Notes under the pieces: generated by a model
What the model saw: only the letters and a program-made list of their open reading frames with translations
Told to the model about the DNA's origin: nothing
The model's database searches: none
Made by a program: the position numbers and the translations under genes
Part shown: positions 1 through 8,722 of the stretch, one piece after another
Position numbering within the stretch: the first letter of the stretch is position 1
Layout of the letters: every line of letters begins with the position of its first letter
Source: DASRDE01 sp035938175
GTDB lineage: Bacteria > Vulcanimicrobiota > Vulcanimicrobiia > Vulcanimicrobiales > Vulcanimicrobiaceae
Direction of reading: 5' to 3'
NCBI GenBank assembly: GCA_035938175.1
Contig: DASZHD010000052.1
Coordinates: 1-64,000, forward strand
Length of the DNA: 64,000 bases

Positions 1-411
1 AGGGGATGCCGTTAGGGTAACGGGGCCCGCCGGCGTCACGGTGAGGAAGGTGAGCTGCGTGACCGATCGGCCCAAACTCAAAACCCGCCGCAATTTTGAT
101 TGCAGGTTCGGTGTGCCGGGGGGCGGACTGGACCCGAAAACGAGGGTGACCTGCGCGCCTTGCGTTGCAGCCGGGAACGTTACGGCCGCCGATGCGCCGG
201 AAGTGATGGGGCCGAAAGACGCACTAGCGCCGGCGCTGCCCAAGGTAACGGTTTCTGTTTGCTGCGCGGGAAGCGGCGTCGGCGTCGGCACAGGCGACGG
301 CGTCTGCGGAATCGGCGCCGGCCCCGCGGAGCCTCCCCCTCCGCCGCCGCACGAAGCCAAAGCCGCCGAAAGAATAATGGCAGCGGCAACGACCAAAAAG
401 CGGCAGTGCAT
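1..411 (-). CDS. Secreted lipoprotein, 3' end off the window (partial)
   Basis: The ATG at 411 opens a frame that stays open to base 1, so 137 codons are visible and the C-terminus is missing. The product starts with a signal peptide ending in LASC (Cys21), a standard lipobox. A glycine run and a Pro/Thr linker (PTPTPLP) follow, then a beta-rich stretch with no family I recognise. It is probably anchored in the outer or inner membrane facing the periplasm. It lies about 90 bases beyond the stop of the radical SAM gene on the same strand and may or may not be cotranscribed. No function is assigned. Confidence 0.72.
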   Translation of the reverse strand, partial: MHCRFLVVAAAIILSAALASCGGGGGGSAGPAPIPQTPSPVPTPTPLPAQQTETVTLGSAGASASFGPITSGASAAVTFPAATQGAQVTLVFGSSPPPGTPNLQSKLRRVLSLGRSVTQLTFLTVTPAGPVTLTASP

Positions 412-500
412 ACATCGAGAATACCGTGCGCGGCCGAAAGCCAACTAGAGAATTACGCCTCCGCCGCTGCCGCAAGTCCTAGGGACGTACCGGAATGGGC

Positions 501-1709
501 CTAATGCGTGTGCGTGAAGTTGCCCACGCGTACGCCCGCGCTGCGGATACGGCCGATCGCTTCCCGCATACCGCGCGGATTCGACGGCCGGCCGACCGTT
601 TCAAAATACCACTCGGGGTCGATATTCAACGTGCGGGTTTGAATCATGTTGACCGGCACGTCGCGCAAGAACGCCTCCATCGCATCGAGCTCGGCTTCTT
701 CATCCGTCACGCCGGGATGCGTCAGCAGATTCAGAGACACGCGCAAACCGCGCTGCGAAGCTAGGCGAATCGACTGGAACACGTCGTCCAAAGAATACCC
801 CAACGGCCGGTAGTACGCGGCGTACACGCGCGGACGAAACGAGTTCAGGCTGACGCGCACCGCCTGCAGTCCCGCGTCGATGCAGCGCTCCAGCGCCTGC
901 GGCATGCTGCCGTTCGTATTCAAATTCACCGTGCCGTTCGAACGCGTGTCTCTGATATGTTCGATCGCTTTGGCGATCGTAACCGAACGCAGCAGCGGTT
1001 CGCCCTCGCAGCCCTGGCCGAATGAAACGATCCCGTCCGGAACGCGATCCAAATGGTGCACGGCTACGCGCGCGAGCTCTTCGGGAGACGTTTCGAAGTT
1101 GATGCGAGTCTGCGGCGAGGGCAAACCCGCGTCCGGCTCTTGCTCGGAGATGCAGCCGACGCAGCGCGCGTTACATTTGGGTGAAACCGGAAGCGCCGCT
1201 TCTCCGCGCTCCAAAAACACGTTTTGCGCCGTGAAACAGCCGTAGGCGGTCGAGCACAACGCGACTTGTGCAAGGACGCGATTGAGCGGATCCGTACGTC
1301 GCCGCTCGGCAATGATTGCCTCGAGTTCGCCTGGCTCGAACGATCGCGGCTGCCAATCTTCTCCTTCGTCGGTCCGCATCGCAGCAACGTACAAGCGATC
1401 GTCGACGCAGCACGCGAGCGTATACCCGAACAGCGGCAATGCGGGCGCGTTCACCTCGCGCACGTACGCGGGAAGCAGCAAGCGCGTATAGCCGGCCGGA
1501 AGCATCGCCGCGAGCGCGTAGCGGCGTTGCGCAACGCCGCTGGTCAGCAGCGGCCGCCGGCCCGGAAGCAGCACCGGCACGGTGCCCGCGGGCGCCTCAA
1601 TCAGTTCTTCGGTAGCGATCTCGCGAACGATACCGCCGTCGCCCAAAGGCGTTCGCCGTTCGTCGAAAAATATGCGGCCCGCTTTGTCGCAATAGGCCAG
1701 TCCGATCAT
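501..1709 (-). CDS. Radical SAM protein with long N-terminal extension
   Basis: This 402-residue protein has the 4Fe-4S/SAM triad CNARCVGC (Cys179, Cys183, Cys186), followed by a TIM-barrel region with GQGCEGEP and NTNGS, as in radical SAM enzymes. The first 170 residues form an extra domain of unknown role. The ATG at 1709 was chosen because it overlaps the stop of the GNAT gene as ATGA; the frame is open further upstream but that part is a shadow of the GNAT gene. It ends a long same-strand run with dapF, hfq and miaA, which suggests cotranscription. The substrate cannot be read from the sequence. Confidence 0.85.
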   Translation of the reverse strand: MIGLAYCDKAGRIFFDERRTPLGDGGIVREIATEELIEAPAGTVPVLLPGRRPLLTSGVAQRRYALAAMLPAGYTRLLLPAYVREVNAPALPLFGYTLACCVDDRLYVAAMRTDEGEDWQPRSFEPGELEAIIAERRRTDPLNRVLAQVALCSTAYGCFTAQNVFLERGEAALPVSPKCNARCVGCISEQEPDAGLPSPQTRINFETSPEELARVAVHHLDRVPDGIVSFGQGCEGEPLLRSVTIAKAIEHIRDTRSNGTVNLNTNGSMPQALERCIDAGLQAVRVSLNSFRPRVYAAYYRPLGYSLDDVFQSIRLASQRGLRVSLNLLTHPGVTDEEAELDAMEAFLRDVPVNMIQTRTLNIDPEWYFETVGRPSNPRGMREAIGRIRSAGVRVGNFTHTH

Positions 1710-2155
1710 AGGTCTTTTTTGAAAACGTACTCCGTTTTCAGGATATCGTACCCCAATCGCTCGTAGAAACGGTGGGCGCGATCGCGAACGATGTTGGAGA
1801 GCACGCGCATGTTCGTACAGCCGCGCTGCCGCGCCCATCGTTCCGCGCCTGCAAGCAGCAGCTCGCCGATGCCGTTCCCCCGGTACTCGTGTTCCACGAC
1901 CAAACCTTCTATCTCCGCGCGGTCGACGGAAGTTAGCGATTGCGATACCGCGATACCGATCCACCCGACGACGCCGGCGCGCGGTACCACCGCAACCAGG
2001 AGCGCGCGATCGTGCCGTTGGGCCTTCAACCGCTGTTCGACGTGCTGTTGCGTCACCTCGTAGCCGAGTTGTGAAGCCAGCGCACAGATCCGTGCCGCAT
2101 CGCTTTGCAGCGCTTCGCGCACCGAAGTGCCGAGTTGCTCAGACGGAGACTGCAT
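1706..2155 (-). CDS. GNAT family N-acetyltransferase
   Basis: A single-domain acetyl-CoA-dependent acetyltransferase of 149 residues. The acetyl-CoA pyrophosphate loop is seen in VVEHEYRGNGIGELLL (R/Q-x-x-G-x-G/A form), followed by the typical C-terminal FYERLGYDI strand. Its 5' end overlaps the 3' end of dapF by 17 bases and its stop overlaps the next start, so translation is probably coupled. The acceptor (amine, amino acid or protein) is unknown; its place beside dapF does not by itself imply a role in lysine metabolism. Confidence 0.85.
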   Translation of the reverse strand: MQSPSEQLGTSVREALQSDAARICALASQLGYEVTQQHVEQRLKAQRHDRALLVAVVPRAGVVGWIGIAVSQSLTSVDRAEIEGLVVEHEYRGNGIGELLLAGAERWARQRGCTNMRVLSNIVRDRAHRFYERLGYDILKTEYVFKKDL

Positions 2156-2912
2156 GCGAACCCACGAGCTGCGCGTCGAATACCCGCACTGCCGGACCGG
2201 TCAGAAATGCTTCGCCTATCCCGTCCCACTCGACGCGCAGCACGCCGCCCGGAACATGCACGTCGACCGGCGATTCACACAATCCGCGCGCAATTGCGGC
2301 AGCAGCGCAGGCCACAGCACCGGTTCCGCAGGCATACGTCAACCCGACACCGCGCTCGAAATGACGAGCGTCGATGCGTCCGCGGTCGAGGACCACGGCG
2401 CTGTGGACGTTCCATTGCGGAGCCGATTTTCCGGCCGCAACGAGATCGAATCCATCGAGTGATTCGACGAAGACGACCGCGTGCGGATTTCCGAGACTAA
2501 CGAACTGCGCATTCGGAAATGGCAGTGGCGGCACCTGAAATTGCGGCACGCCGATATTCAGCCGAACCGTGTATTCCTCGCCTTTTGAAAGAACGTCGGC
2601 GACGATGAGGCCCGCTAGTGTTTGGATGCGAAATCGATCGCCTTCGCCCAGCTCGCTCAAATACCGCACCGCGCACCGCATGCCGTTGCCGCACATCTCC
2701 GCTTCGCTTCCGTCGGCGTTGATTATCCGCATGCGCGCGTCCGCGCCATCGCATGTGGAAATTGCAATCACGCCGTCCGCCCCGATGCCGGTGCGCCGGT
2801 CGCAGACCATGCGCGCAAATGCCGCAAGATCGGAAACATCCTGCGAGCGCTGATCCAAAAGAACGAAATCATTCAGCGTGCCGTGCATTTTGGTCACGGC
2901 CGTGCGGGGCAT
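2139..2912 (-). CDS. dapF: Diaminopimelate epimerase
   Basis: Converts LL- to meso-diaminopimelate, supplying lysine and peptidoglycan cross-links in the cytoplasm. The 257-residue length is slightly short for the family. Both catalytic cysteines are present: the first in EMCGNGMRC and the second in YACGTGAVACA. The N-terminal KMHGTLNDFV and the central GNPHAVVF are also family signatures. The start ATG at 2912 shares one base with the hfq stop (TAATG), so the two genes are probably translationally coupled. Confidence 0.96.
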   Translation of the reverse strand: MPRTAVTKMHGTLNDFVLLDQRSQDVSDLAAFARMVCDRRTGIGADGVIAISTCDGADARMRIINADGSEAEMCGNGMRCAVRYLSELGEGDRFRIQTLAGLIVADVLSKGEEYTVRLNIGVPQFQVPPLPFPNAQFVSLGNPHAVVFVESLDGFDLVAAGKSAPQWNVHSAVVLDRGRIDARHFERGVGLTYACGTGAVACAAAAIARGLCESPVDVHVPGGVLRVEWDGIGEAFLTGPAVRVFDAQLVGSHAVSV

Positions 2913-3169
2913 TATCCGGAGCCGACCTCCGCGCGGGCCGGTGGCGCGGCCGGCTCGGCCGGTGTTGCAAACGCGCCCTGCGGCGATATCGTCGAAACGG
3001 CGTGTTTGTAGATGAGATGCGTTTTGCGCTCGTACTCGATCAAAATCGTGAACGGATCGAAACCTTTGACGACACCGCGCAATTGAAAACCGTTAACCAG
3101 ATACACGGTTACGGGAACGCCCTGCCGTTTTATCTCGGCCAGATAGGTGTCTTGCAGGCTACCGGGCAT
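2912..3169 (-). CDS. hfq: RNA chaperone Hfq
   Basis: An Sm-like protein of 85 residues that forms hexamers and helps small RNAs pair with mRNAs. The Sm1 region (QDTYLAEIKRQGVPVTVYLV) and the Sm2 signature YKHAVSTISP are clear, with a short Pro/Ala-rich tail after about residue 65. It sits 10 bases after miaA, the classic miaA-hfq order known from many proteobacteria, and runs straight into dapF. Its presence suggests that trans-acting small RNAs operate in this organism. Confidence 0.95.
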   Translation of the reverse strand: MPGSLQDTYLAEIKRQGVPVTVYLVNGFQLRGVVKGFDPFTILIEYERKTHLIYKHAVSTISPQGAFATPAEPAAPPARAEVGSG

Positions 3170-3179
3170 AGTGCGGGCT

Positions 3180-4070
3180 TCAAACCCAGCCGAGTTTTTC
3201 CCTTGCCAGCTCTTCTACGCCGGACGGCGCTACCCATCGGGTGTCGGTCTCGCTCCTGAACCACGTCATCTGCCGTTTTGCGTAGCGGCGCGTCGCGCGA
3301 TTCAACAGCGTGCGAAGTTCCCCAAACGTGCACTCGCCCTGCAGATACGCGAGCGCCTGCGGATAACCGACCGCGCTCGCGGCAACCGCTTGCGGGCCGA
3401 TCCGTTCGGCCTCTTCCACCAAACCGGCCGCGAGCATGGCATCCGTGCGTGCCGCGATTCGCGGCTCCAAGTCGGTGATGTCGACGTCGAGAAAAACTTT
3501 CACGAAGGGAATTCCCGCCGTCACGAGAGACCGGTGCGGCGCGGTACGTACTGCGGCAAGCGGAGCGAGGGCAACTTCGAGCGCACGCAGCACGCGATAG
3601 GAATCACCCGGTTCGAGCATCGCCGCCCGCCGCGCATCGCGCGCTGTCAGCCATTCGTGAAGAAATGCCGCGTCGTGTACCCGGGCTTCGCGAGCCAAGC
3701 GCTCGCGCATGGTCTCATCGTATTGCGGAGCGAGGTCTACCGCACCGGTCAGGGCGCGAATGTAGAATCCGGTTCCTCCCGCGACGATTGCATTTTTGCC
3801 GCGGGAATGAATCGATTCGATCGCGTCTACCGCATCCGACGAGAATTGGGCGGCAGAATATCGCTGCAAGGGATCCAGAAAGCCGATCAAATGATGCGGG
3901 ACGGCCGACAATTGTTCCTCACTGGGCGCCGCCGTGCCGATTGACATGCCGCGGTAGATCTGACGTGAATCGGCGCCGACGATTTCGGCACCGAAGCGTT
4001 GCGCGAGATGCACTGCGAGCGTCGTCTTTCCCGAGGCCGTCGGCCCCGCGAGAATTAGGACGGATCGCAC
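3180..4070 (-). CDS. miaA: tRNA dimethylallyltransferase MiaA
   Basis: Transfers dimethylallyl from DMAPP to N6 of A37 in tRNAs reading UNN codons. The 296-residue protein begins with a P-loop, GPTASGKTT (about residues 9-17), then ADSRQIYRGMSIGTA, the DSRQ motif that contacts tRNA. The later VGYPQALAYLQGE and KRQMTWFR segments are family typical. MiaB, which completes the modification (ms2i6A), is encoded in the same run at 10483-11886. Its DMAPP substrate comes from the same isoprenoid pool used by the hopanoid locus. Confidence 0.96.
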   Translation of the reverse strand: MRSVLILAGPTASGKTTLAVHLAQRFGAEIVGADSRQIYRGMSIGTAAPSEEQLSAVPHHLIGFLDPLQRYSAAQFSSDAVDAIESIHSRGKNAIVAGGTGFYIRALTGAVDLAPQYDETMRERLAREARVHDAAFLHEWLTARDARRAAMLEPGDSYRVLRALEVALAPLAAVRTAPHRSLVTAGIPFVKVFLDVDITDLEPRIAARTDAMLAAGLVEEAERIGPQAVAASAVGYPQALAYLQGECTFGELRTLLNRATRRYAKRQMTWFRSETDTRWVAPSGVEELAREKLGWV

Positions 4071-4519
4071 CGCACCGGGAAACTTACCGAACGCGCGATA
4101 AAGCAGAGTTCGTGGGCGCGCTCGTGCAGCGCCGGCAAGACGTGCGCGCGCTGCGGATCTTCAATCGTGACGTGCGGATGCAAAACGACTTCGGTAAATT
4201 GTCCGGAACCGTCGGCATTGAGCTTCATCGAGCCCTCGGCGCGATCGCGATATCCCGTGACGATAACGCGTTCGGTCGCGCAGAGATGTAAGAACCACAG
4301 CATGTGACAGGACGAAAGCGCGGCGACGAGCAGTTCCTCAGGATTGTAACGTTCGGCATTACCGCGAAATTGCGGTATCGAAGAACCCGGAATCGGGACG
4401 CTCTTGCCGTCCGCTTCGATTTCATGCTCGCGCCCGTACGCATCGTAGCGCGCGGTGCCGCTGCCGCGGTTTCCCGTCCAAGTGACGGTTGCGACGTAAC
4501 GGTGTGTGTCCGGTGCCAT
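4055..4519 (-). CDS. OsmC/Ohr family protein
   Basis: A 154-residue member of the OsmC/Ohr family, thiol-dependent hydroperoxide reductases. It contains the family signature NPEELLVAALSSCHM with the first conserved Cys in SSC, and a second Cys in the C-terminal HELCFIARSV, matching the redox pair. It overlaps the start of miaA by 16 bases and lies three bases past mutL, so it is part of the same run. A peroxide-detoxifying role is the best guess; the organic peroxide substrate is not determined. Confidence 0.88.
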   Translation of the reverse strand: MAPDTHRYVATVTWTGNRGSGTARYDAYGREHEIEADGKSVPIPGSSIPQFRGNAERYNPEELLVAALSSCHMLWFLHLCATERVIVTGYRDRAEGSMKLNADGSGQFTEVVLHPHVTIEDPQRAHVLPALHERAHELCFIARSVSFPVRCDPS

Positions 4520-4522
4520 CCG

Positions 4523-6214
4523 CTAAATCCTCTTGAAGAGTTTTTGAATCGATTCGCTGTCCAGCCGCACGATCGTCGGCCGCCCGTGCGGGCAGTGCAT
4601 CGGATTTTCGCACGATTGCAGTTCGTGCAGCAGCCGTTCCATTTCCGCGGGCTCCATCCGTTCCCCGGCGCGCGTAACGGAATGACAGGCGAGTGATGCC
4701 CACACGCGTTCGTGTACGTTGCGCTGTTTCGGGTCTTCCGTCAGATCGTTCAGAAAACCGGAGATATCGAAAGAACGGGCACGATATCCCGCCGGCGTCG
4801 CAACGATCCGGTACGTGCGCTCCCCAAACTGCTCGATTTCCAACCCGGCTTCGCGCAGCATGTCCAAAACCGCATCCAGCGCGGCAGCTTCGGCCGGCGC
4901 AAGCTCGAACGTCACCGGAACCAACAGCGGTTCGCTCGCGGCGGCGTTTCGCGCGGCGGCGACGATGCGTTCGTAGGCGACACGCTCGTGAGCAGCATGC
5001 TGATCCACCAGCACCAACGCGCGCCCGTCCGTCGCCAAAATGAACGTCGCGTCGAGCTGCGCCAAAACGCGAATTCCCGATCGCTGCTCGCTCGACGGCT
5101 CCTCCGCGCCCACCGGCTCGAATAACGACGCTGCGCGAAAAGCGGCTTCCCCGAAACTTTGCGGTGCTGCCGAGATTCCCGCGGCGCTGCCGAAGCGCGC
5201 CGTTGCGTGTGCGTGCAGCGTGCTCGAGATCGCGCGCTTGACCGCATCGAATACTTGGTGCCCGTACCGAAGCCGCACGTCGCTCTTAGTCGGGTGAACG
5301 TTGGGATCGACGTGCTCGGGCGGAAGCGTCAAAAACAGGACGCCGTACGGCTGCCGCCCGATCATTGCGAACGTCGAATATCCCGCGGTCCACGCGCCCG
5401 CCAATAGCGAACTGCGCAGCAGACGGCCGTTGACGAACAGCAGTTGCATGCGGCGGTCGGCGCGATCGGTTCCCGGCGAGCTAATGAAACCGTGCAGCCC
5501 ACCGGACAAGCCGCGAGCAGCCGACGGGTCGAGCGCAATGAGCGACTGCGCCGCCGTTTTGCCGAAAACCGCCGCCAATCGAGCTTGCGGATCCGGTGAC
5601 GCGGGAAGCACCCAAATTTCCGCTCCGTCATGGTGCAGTGAAAATGCGATGCCGGGATACGCCAGAGCGAACGTCGACAGCCACGACGATACGCGGCCGA
5701 ACTCGGCGGACGGCGAACGCAAATATTCACGGCGTACCGGAACGTTTGCAAAAAGTGCGGATGCGCGCACGCGCGTCCCGGGCGCAGCTGCCGCCGGTTC
5801 GACGTCTGCGCCGCGTTCGGCGTGTGCCGTAATTCGCGCGCCGATCTCGGCGCCGTGCAGCCGCGAGACGATCTCGACCTGGGCAACGGCCGCGATACTT
5901 GCGAGTCCTTCACCGCGAAATCCCAGCGTATCGACCGATTCCAGATCGCTTGCAGTAGCGAGTTTGCTCGTAGCATGCCTTCGAACCGCAAGCGGCAGAT
6001 CGGCGGCCGCAATCCCCGTGCCGTTGTCGACGACCTCGATCAGTTTTACGCCGCCGTCCTCCAACGTAACGTCGATGCGCGTAGCGCCCGCGTCGATCGC
6101 GTTTTCGACCAGTTCTTTCACTACCGAGACAGGGCGCTCGATAACTTCACCGGCAGCGATTTGGCCGATCGTCTGCGGATCGAGTTCGCGGATCAGCGAC
6201 GCTTCGCCGATCAC
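4523..6214 (-). CDS. mutL: DNA mismatch repair protein MutL
   Basis: A 563-residue GHKL ATPase that links MutS mismatch recognition to strand removal. N-terminal ATP-site motifs are ELVENAIDAGAT, VVDNGTGI and TLGFRGEGLASI. The C-terminal domain has DQHAAHERVAYE, which fits DQHA(x)2E(x)4E, plus ACHS and CPHGRP, the motifs of MutL proteins with their own nicking endonuclease. A MutH-independent, methylation-independent pathway is therefore likely. Start ATG at 6214 overlaps the mutS stop (ATGA). Confidence 0.97.
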   Translation of the reverse strand: MIGEASLIRELDPQTIGQIAAGEVIERPVSVVKELVENAIDAGATRIDVTLEDGGVKLIEVVDNGTGIAAADLPLAVRRHATSKLATASDLESVDTLGFRGEGLASIAAVAQVEIVSRLHGAEIGARITAHAERGADVEPAAAAPGTRVRASALFANVPVRREYLRSPSAEFGRVSSWLSTFALAYPGIAFSLHHDGAEIWVLPASPDPQARLAAVFGKTAAQSLIALDPSAARGLSGGLHGFISSPGTDRADRRMQLLFVNGRLLRSSLLAGAWTAGYSTFAMIGRQPYGVLFLTLPPEHVDPNVHPTKSDVRLRYGHQVFDAVKRAISSTLHAHATARFGSAAGISAAPQSFGEAAFRAASLFEPVGAEEPSSEQRSGIRVLAQLDATFILATDGRALVLVDQHAAHERVAYERIVAAARNAAASEPLLVPVTFELAPAEAAALDAVLDMLREAGLEIEQFGERTYRIVATPAGYRARSFDISGFLNDLTEDPKQRNVHERVWASLACHSVTRAGERMEPAEMERLLHELQSCENPMHCPHGRPTIVRLDSESIQKLFKRI

Positions 6215-8715
6215 GTGGGCTGTTCGGCGTTCAGAAACGAGAGCTGCGCGGGCGGCGCCACTTTCGGAAGCCGCCGTTTGAGCGGCACCTGCTCTTCGAC
6301 GTCCGCCTTTCCCGAAAGCGCGTCGGCGATTTCCTGCGCGCGCTCGACCACGGCGTCCGGCAGGCCAGCCATGCGCGCGACTTCTATGCCGAACGAGCGC
6401 GAGGAACTGCCGGGCATGACGCGATGCGAAAAGACAGGGGCGCCTCCCGAGGTTGTGTTTTCAACCGCAGTGATGTGATAATTCGCGACGAGTTTCCAAT
6501 GATCGGCAAGGGACACCAGTTCGTGAAAATGCGTGGCGAACAGCACCATGGGAGATTGGTCTTCCAATCCCAGCAAAAATTCGCAGATCGCCTGGGCGAT
6601 CGCAAGGCCGTCGATAGTACCTGTACCCCGGCCCACTTCGTCGATCAGCAGTAAACTGCGCTGCGTGCAGCGCCGCACGATGTTTGCGGCCTCGGCCATT
6701 TCCAGGTAGAACGTCGACTGCCCCGAGGCGAGATCGTCGCCTGCGCCGATGCGCGTAAAGATCCGGTCGACGATGCCCAGGCGCGCCCGCTTTGCCGGAA
6801 CGAACGATCCCATTTGCGCCAGGATCGCCAGCAGCGCGCTCTGACGCAGATACGTCGATTTTCCGCCCATATTCGGACCGGTGAGCAAAATGAAGCGGTG
6901 ATCGTCGCGGCGCAGTTGCAGATCGTTGGGCACGAAGTTGGTGCGTAAGACGGTTTCCATGACGGGGTGGCGTCCGTCCACGATCTCGACTTCGCTTTCG
7001 TCGCCGAACGCGGGCCGCACGTAGCCGCGTTCGGCGGCACAGCGGGCCAGCGAGCAAAGCACGTCGAGTTCGGCGAGCGCTTGCGCCGTGTCGAGCAATT
7101 CTTCGACGCGCGCGGCGATGCGTTCGACCAGCTCGTTGAAGAGCCGCTCCTCCAGCCGCAACTGCCGCGATTGCGCCGTCGAAATCGCGATCTCTAACTC
7201 TTTCAATTCCGGCGTAATGAAGCGCTCGCCGTTGGTGAGCGTTTGTTTACGCACGTAATCCGCCGGTACCGACGGCGCCGCCGCCTTCGCGACCTCGATC
7301 GCGTAGCCGAATGCACTGGCGTACTTGATTTTCAGGGATTTGATGCCGGTACGTTCGCGCTCCCGCTCCTCGAGTTCCGACAACTTCGTGCGGGCGTCGG
7401 TTCGCAGGCTGACGCACGCCGCCAACTCGTCGTCGGCCTCAGTGCGGATGACGCCGCCGTCCGCGAGCTGCGCCGGCGGGTCGTCGGTCAACGTGCGCCG
7501 CAGGTCGTCAATCAGGTCGGCATAGCCGTCGATGCGGGCCAGCTGCCCGGAGAGCACGTTCGGCGACACGCTGCGAAGCGGCTGCAGAATGTCGAGCGTG
7601 CGCCGCAGCGACGCGAGATCGCGCGGCGAACACCGCTTGAAGCGTATCTTCTGCGCGATACGCTCCAGATCGAAACAGCCGGAGAGCAACTCTTGCATCG
7701 AGTCGCGCCGCACGTGTTCGTCGACCAGCGTCTGCACGGCATCTTGGCGTTTGGCAATCTCCGCGCGATCGATCAGCGGTGCTACAATCCACCGCGCCAG
7801 CAAGCGCGAGCCCATGGACGTGCAGCACTTGTCCAGCGTAGCAAGCAGCGTGGCTTTCGGATTTGCGCCGAGGGCCTTGGTGAGTTCGAGATTCTTGCGT
7901 GTGTTCGGATCGAGCGACAAAAACGTGCGATGACGATACAGCTGCGGCTCGTTCAGAATCGCGGTGTCGTCACCCCTGGCCGATCCGACGCCGGTACGGC
8001 GTACGAACCCAATCAGGGCGTCGACAGCGCGATGGATTGCCAGCGCTTCATCCAAAGAAAACGCTTCGAGCGCGCCGCGTTCGCGCGGTTCGACAATGGC
8101 AAGTGCCGGGGCAGTAACGCGCGTCCCGGCATTCTCGAGCGTTTCCGTCAAAGCGACGCGCAAATCGCTCGACATGTCGGCGACGACTTCCGCGGGGCCG
8201 ATACGGCCTAACTCGGCCAGCAACTCATCGTAGGCGGATTCACCGGTCAATGCCGTCGCGGCGCAAAGTCCGGTCGAGACGTCGGCATATGCCAGCGCGA
8301 ACGTCTCACCGATCGCCGTGACCGCGGCAAGGTAGTTGTTTTGCTTGCCGTCGAGCAGCTGATCTTCGATCAGCGTGCCCGGCGTAACGATCCGCACCAC
8401 GTCGCGGCGAACGAGTTTGTTCGGCTGAGGCACTTCGAGCTGCTCCGCGAGAGCGACGATGAAGCGCTGCTGCACCAATCGCGCCAAATATTGCGAAAGC
8501 GCGTGATGCGGAACGCCCGCCATTGCCACGCGTCTGCCGCTGCCCGCTTCTTTGGAGGTCAAGGCGATCGATAGCGCGCGCGCAATCGTTTCGGCGTCTT
8601 CACCGTAGGCTTCGTAAAAGTCGCCGACTCGCGAGAGCAAAATCGCTTCGGGATGGCGAGCTTTCATGCCGAAGTACTGCTGCAGCATCGGCGAGAACTG
8701 CTGGACTGCGCTCAC
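6211..8715 (-). CDS. mutS: DNA mismatch repair protein MutS
   Basis: A full-length mismatch sensor of 834 residues. The N-terminal mismatch-binding motif is visible in SRVGDFYEAYGEDA (F-x-E). The ABC-type ATPase has the P-loop TGPNMGGKSTYLRQ (near residue 607), the Walker B region LLLIDEVGRGTGTIDG and the ATHFHEL switch. It is followed immediately by mutL with a 4-base overlap. The order mutS-mutL in one operon matches the coordinated repair role. Confidence 0.97.
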   Translation of the reverse strand: MSAVQQFSPMLQQYFGMKARHPEAILLSRVGDFYEAYGEDAETIARALSIALTSKEAGSGRRVAMAGVPHHALSQYLARLVQQRFIVALAEQLEVPQPNKLVRRDVVRIVTPGTLIEDQLLDGKQNNYLAAVTAIGETFALAYADVSTGLCAATALTGESAYDELLAELGRIGPAEVVADMSSDLRVALTETLENAGTRVTAPALAIVEPRERGALEAFSLDEALAIHRAVDALIGFVRRTGVGSARGDDTAILNEPQLYRHRTFLSLDPNTRKNLELTKALGANPKATLLATLDKCCTSMGSRLLARWIVAPLIDRAEIAKRQDAVQTLVDEHVRRDSMQELLSGCFDLERIAQKIRFKRCSPRDLASLRRTLDILQPLRSVSPNVLSGQLARIDGYADLIDDLRRTLTDDPPAQLADGGVIRTEADDELAACVSLRTDARTKLSELEERERERTGIKSLKIKYASAFGYAIEVAKAAAPSVPADYVRKQTLTNGERFITPELKELEIAISTAQSRQLRLEERLFNELVERIAARVEELLDTAQALAELDVLCSLARCAAERGYVRPAFGDESEVEIVDGRHPVMETVLRTNFVPNDLQLRRDDHRFILLTGPNMGGKSTYLRQSALLAILAQMGSFVPAKRARLGIVDRIFTRIGAGDDLASGQSTFYLEMAEAANIVRRCTQRSLLLIDEVGRGTGTIDGLAIAQAICEFLLGLEDQSPMVLFATHFHELVSLADHWKLVANYHITAVENTTSGGAPVFSHRVMPGSSSRSFGIEVARMAGLPDAVVERAQEIADALSGKADVEEQVPLKRRLPKVAPPAQLSFLNAEQPT

Positions 8716-8722
8716 GTCTGCG

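Noticed and set aside
41..504. Overlapping plus-strand open frames at the left edge
   Set aside because: They are shadows of the partial minus-strand lipoprotein gene, which has a proper lipobox signal peptide.
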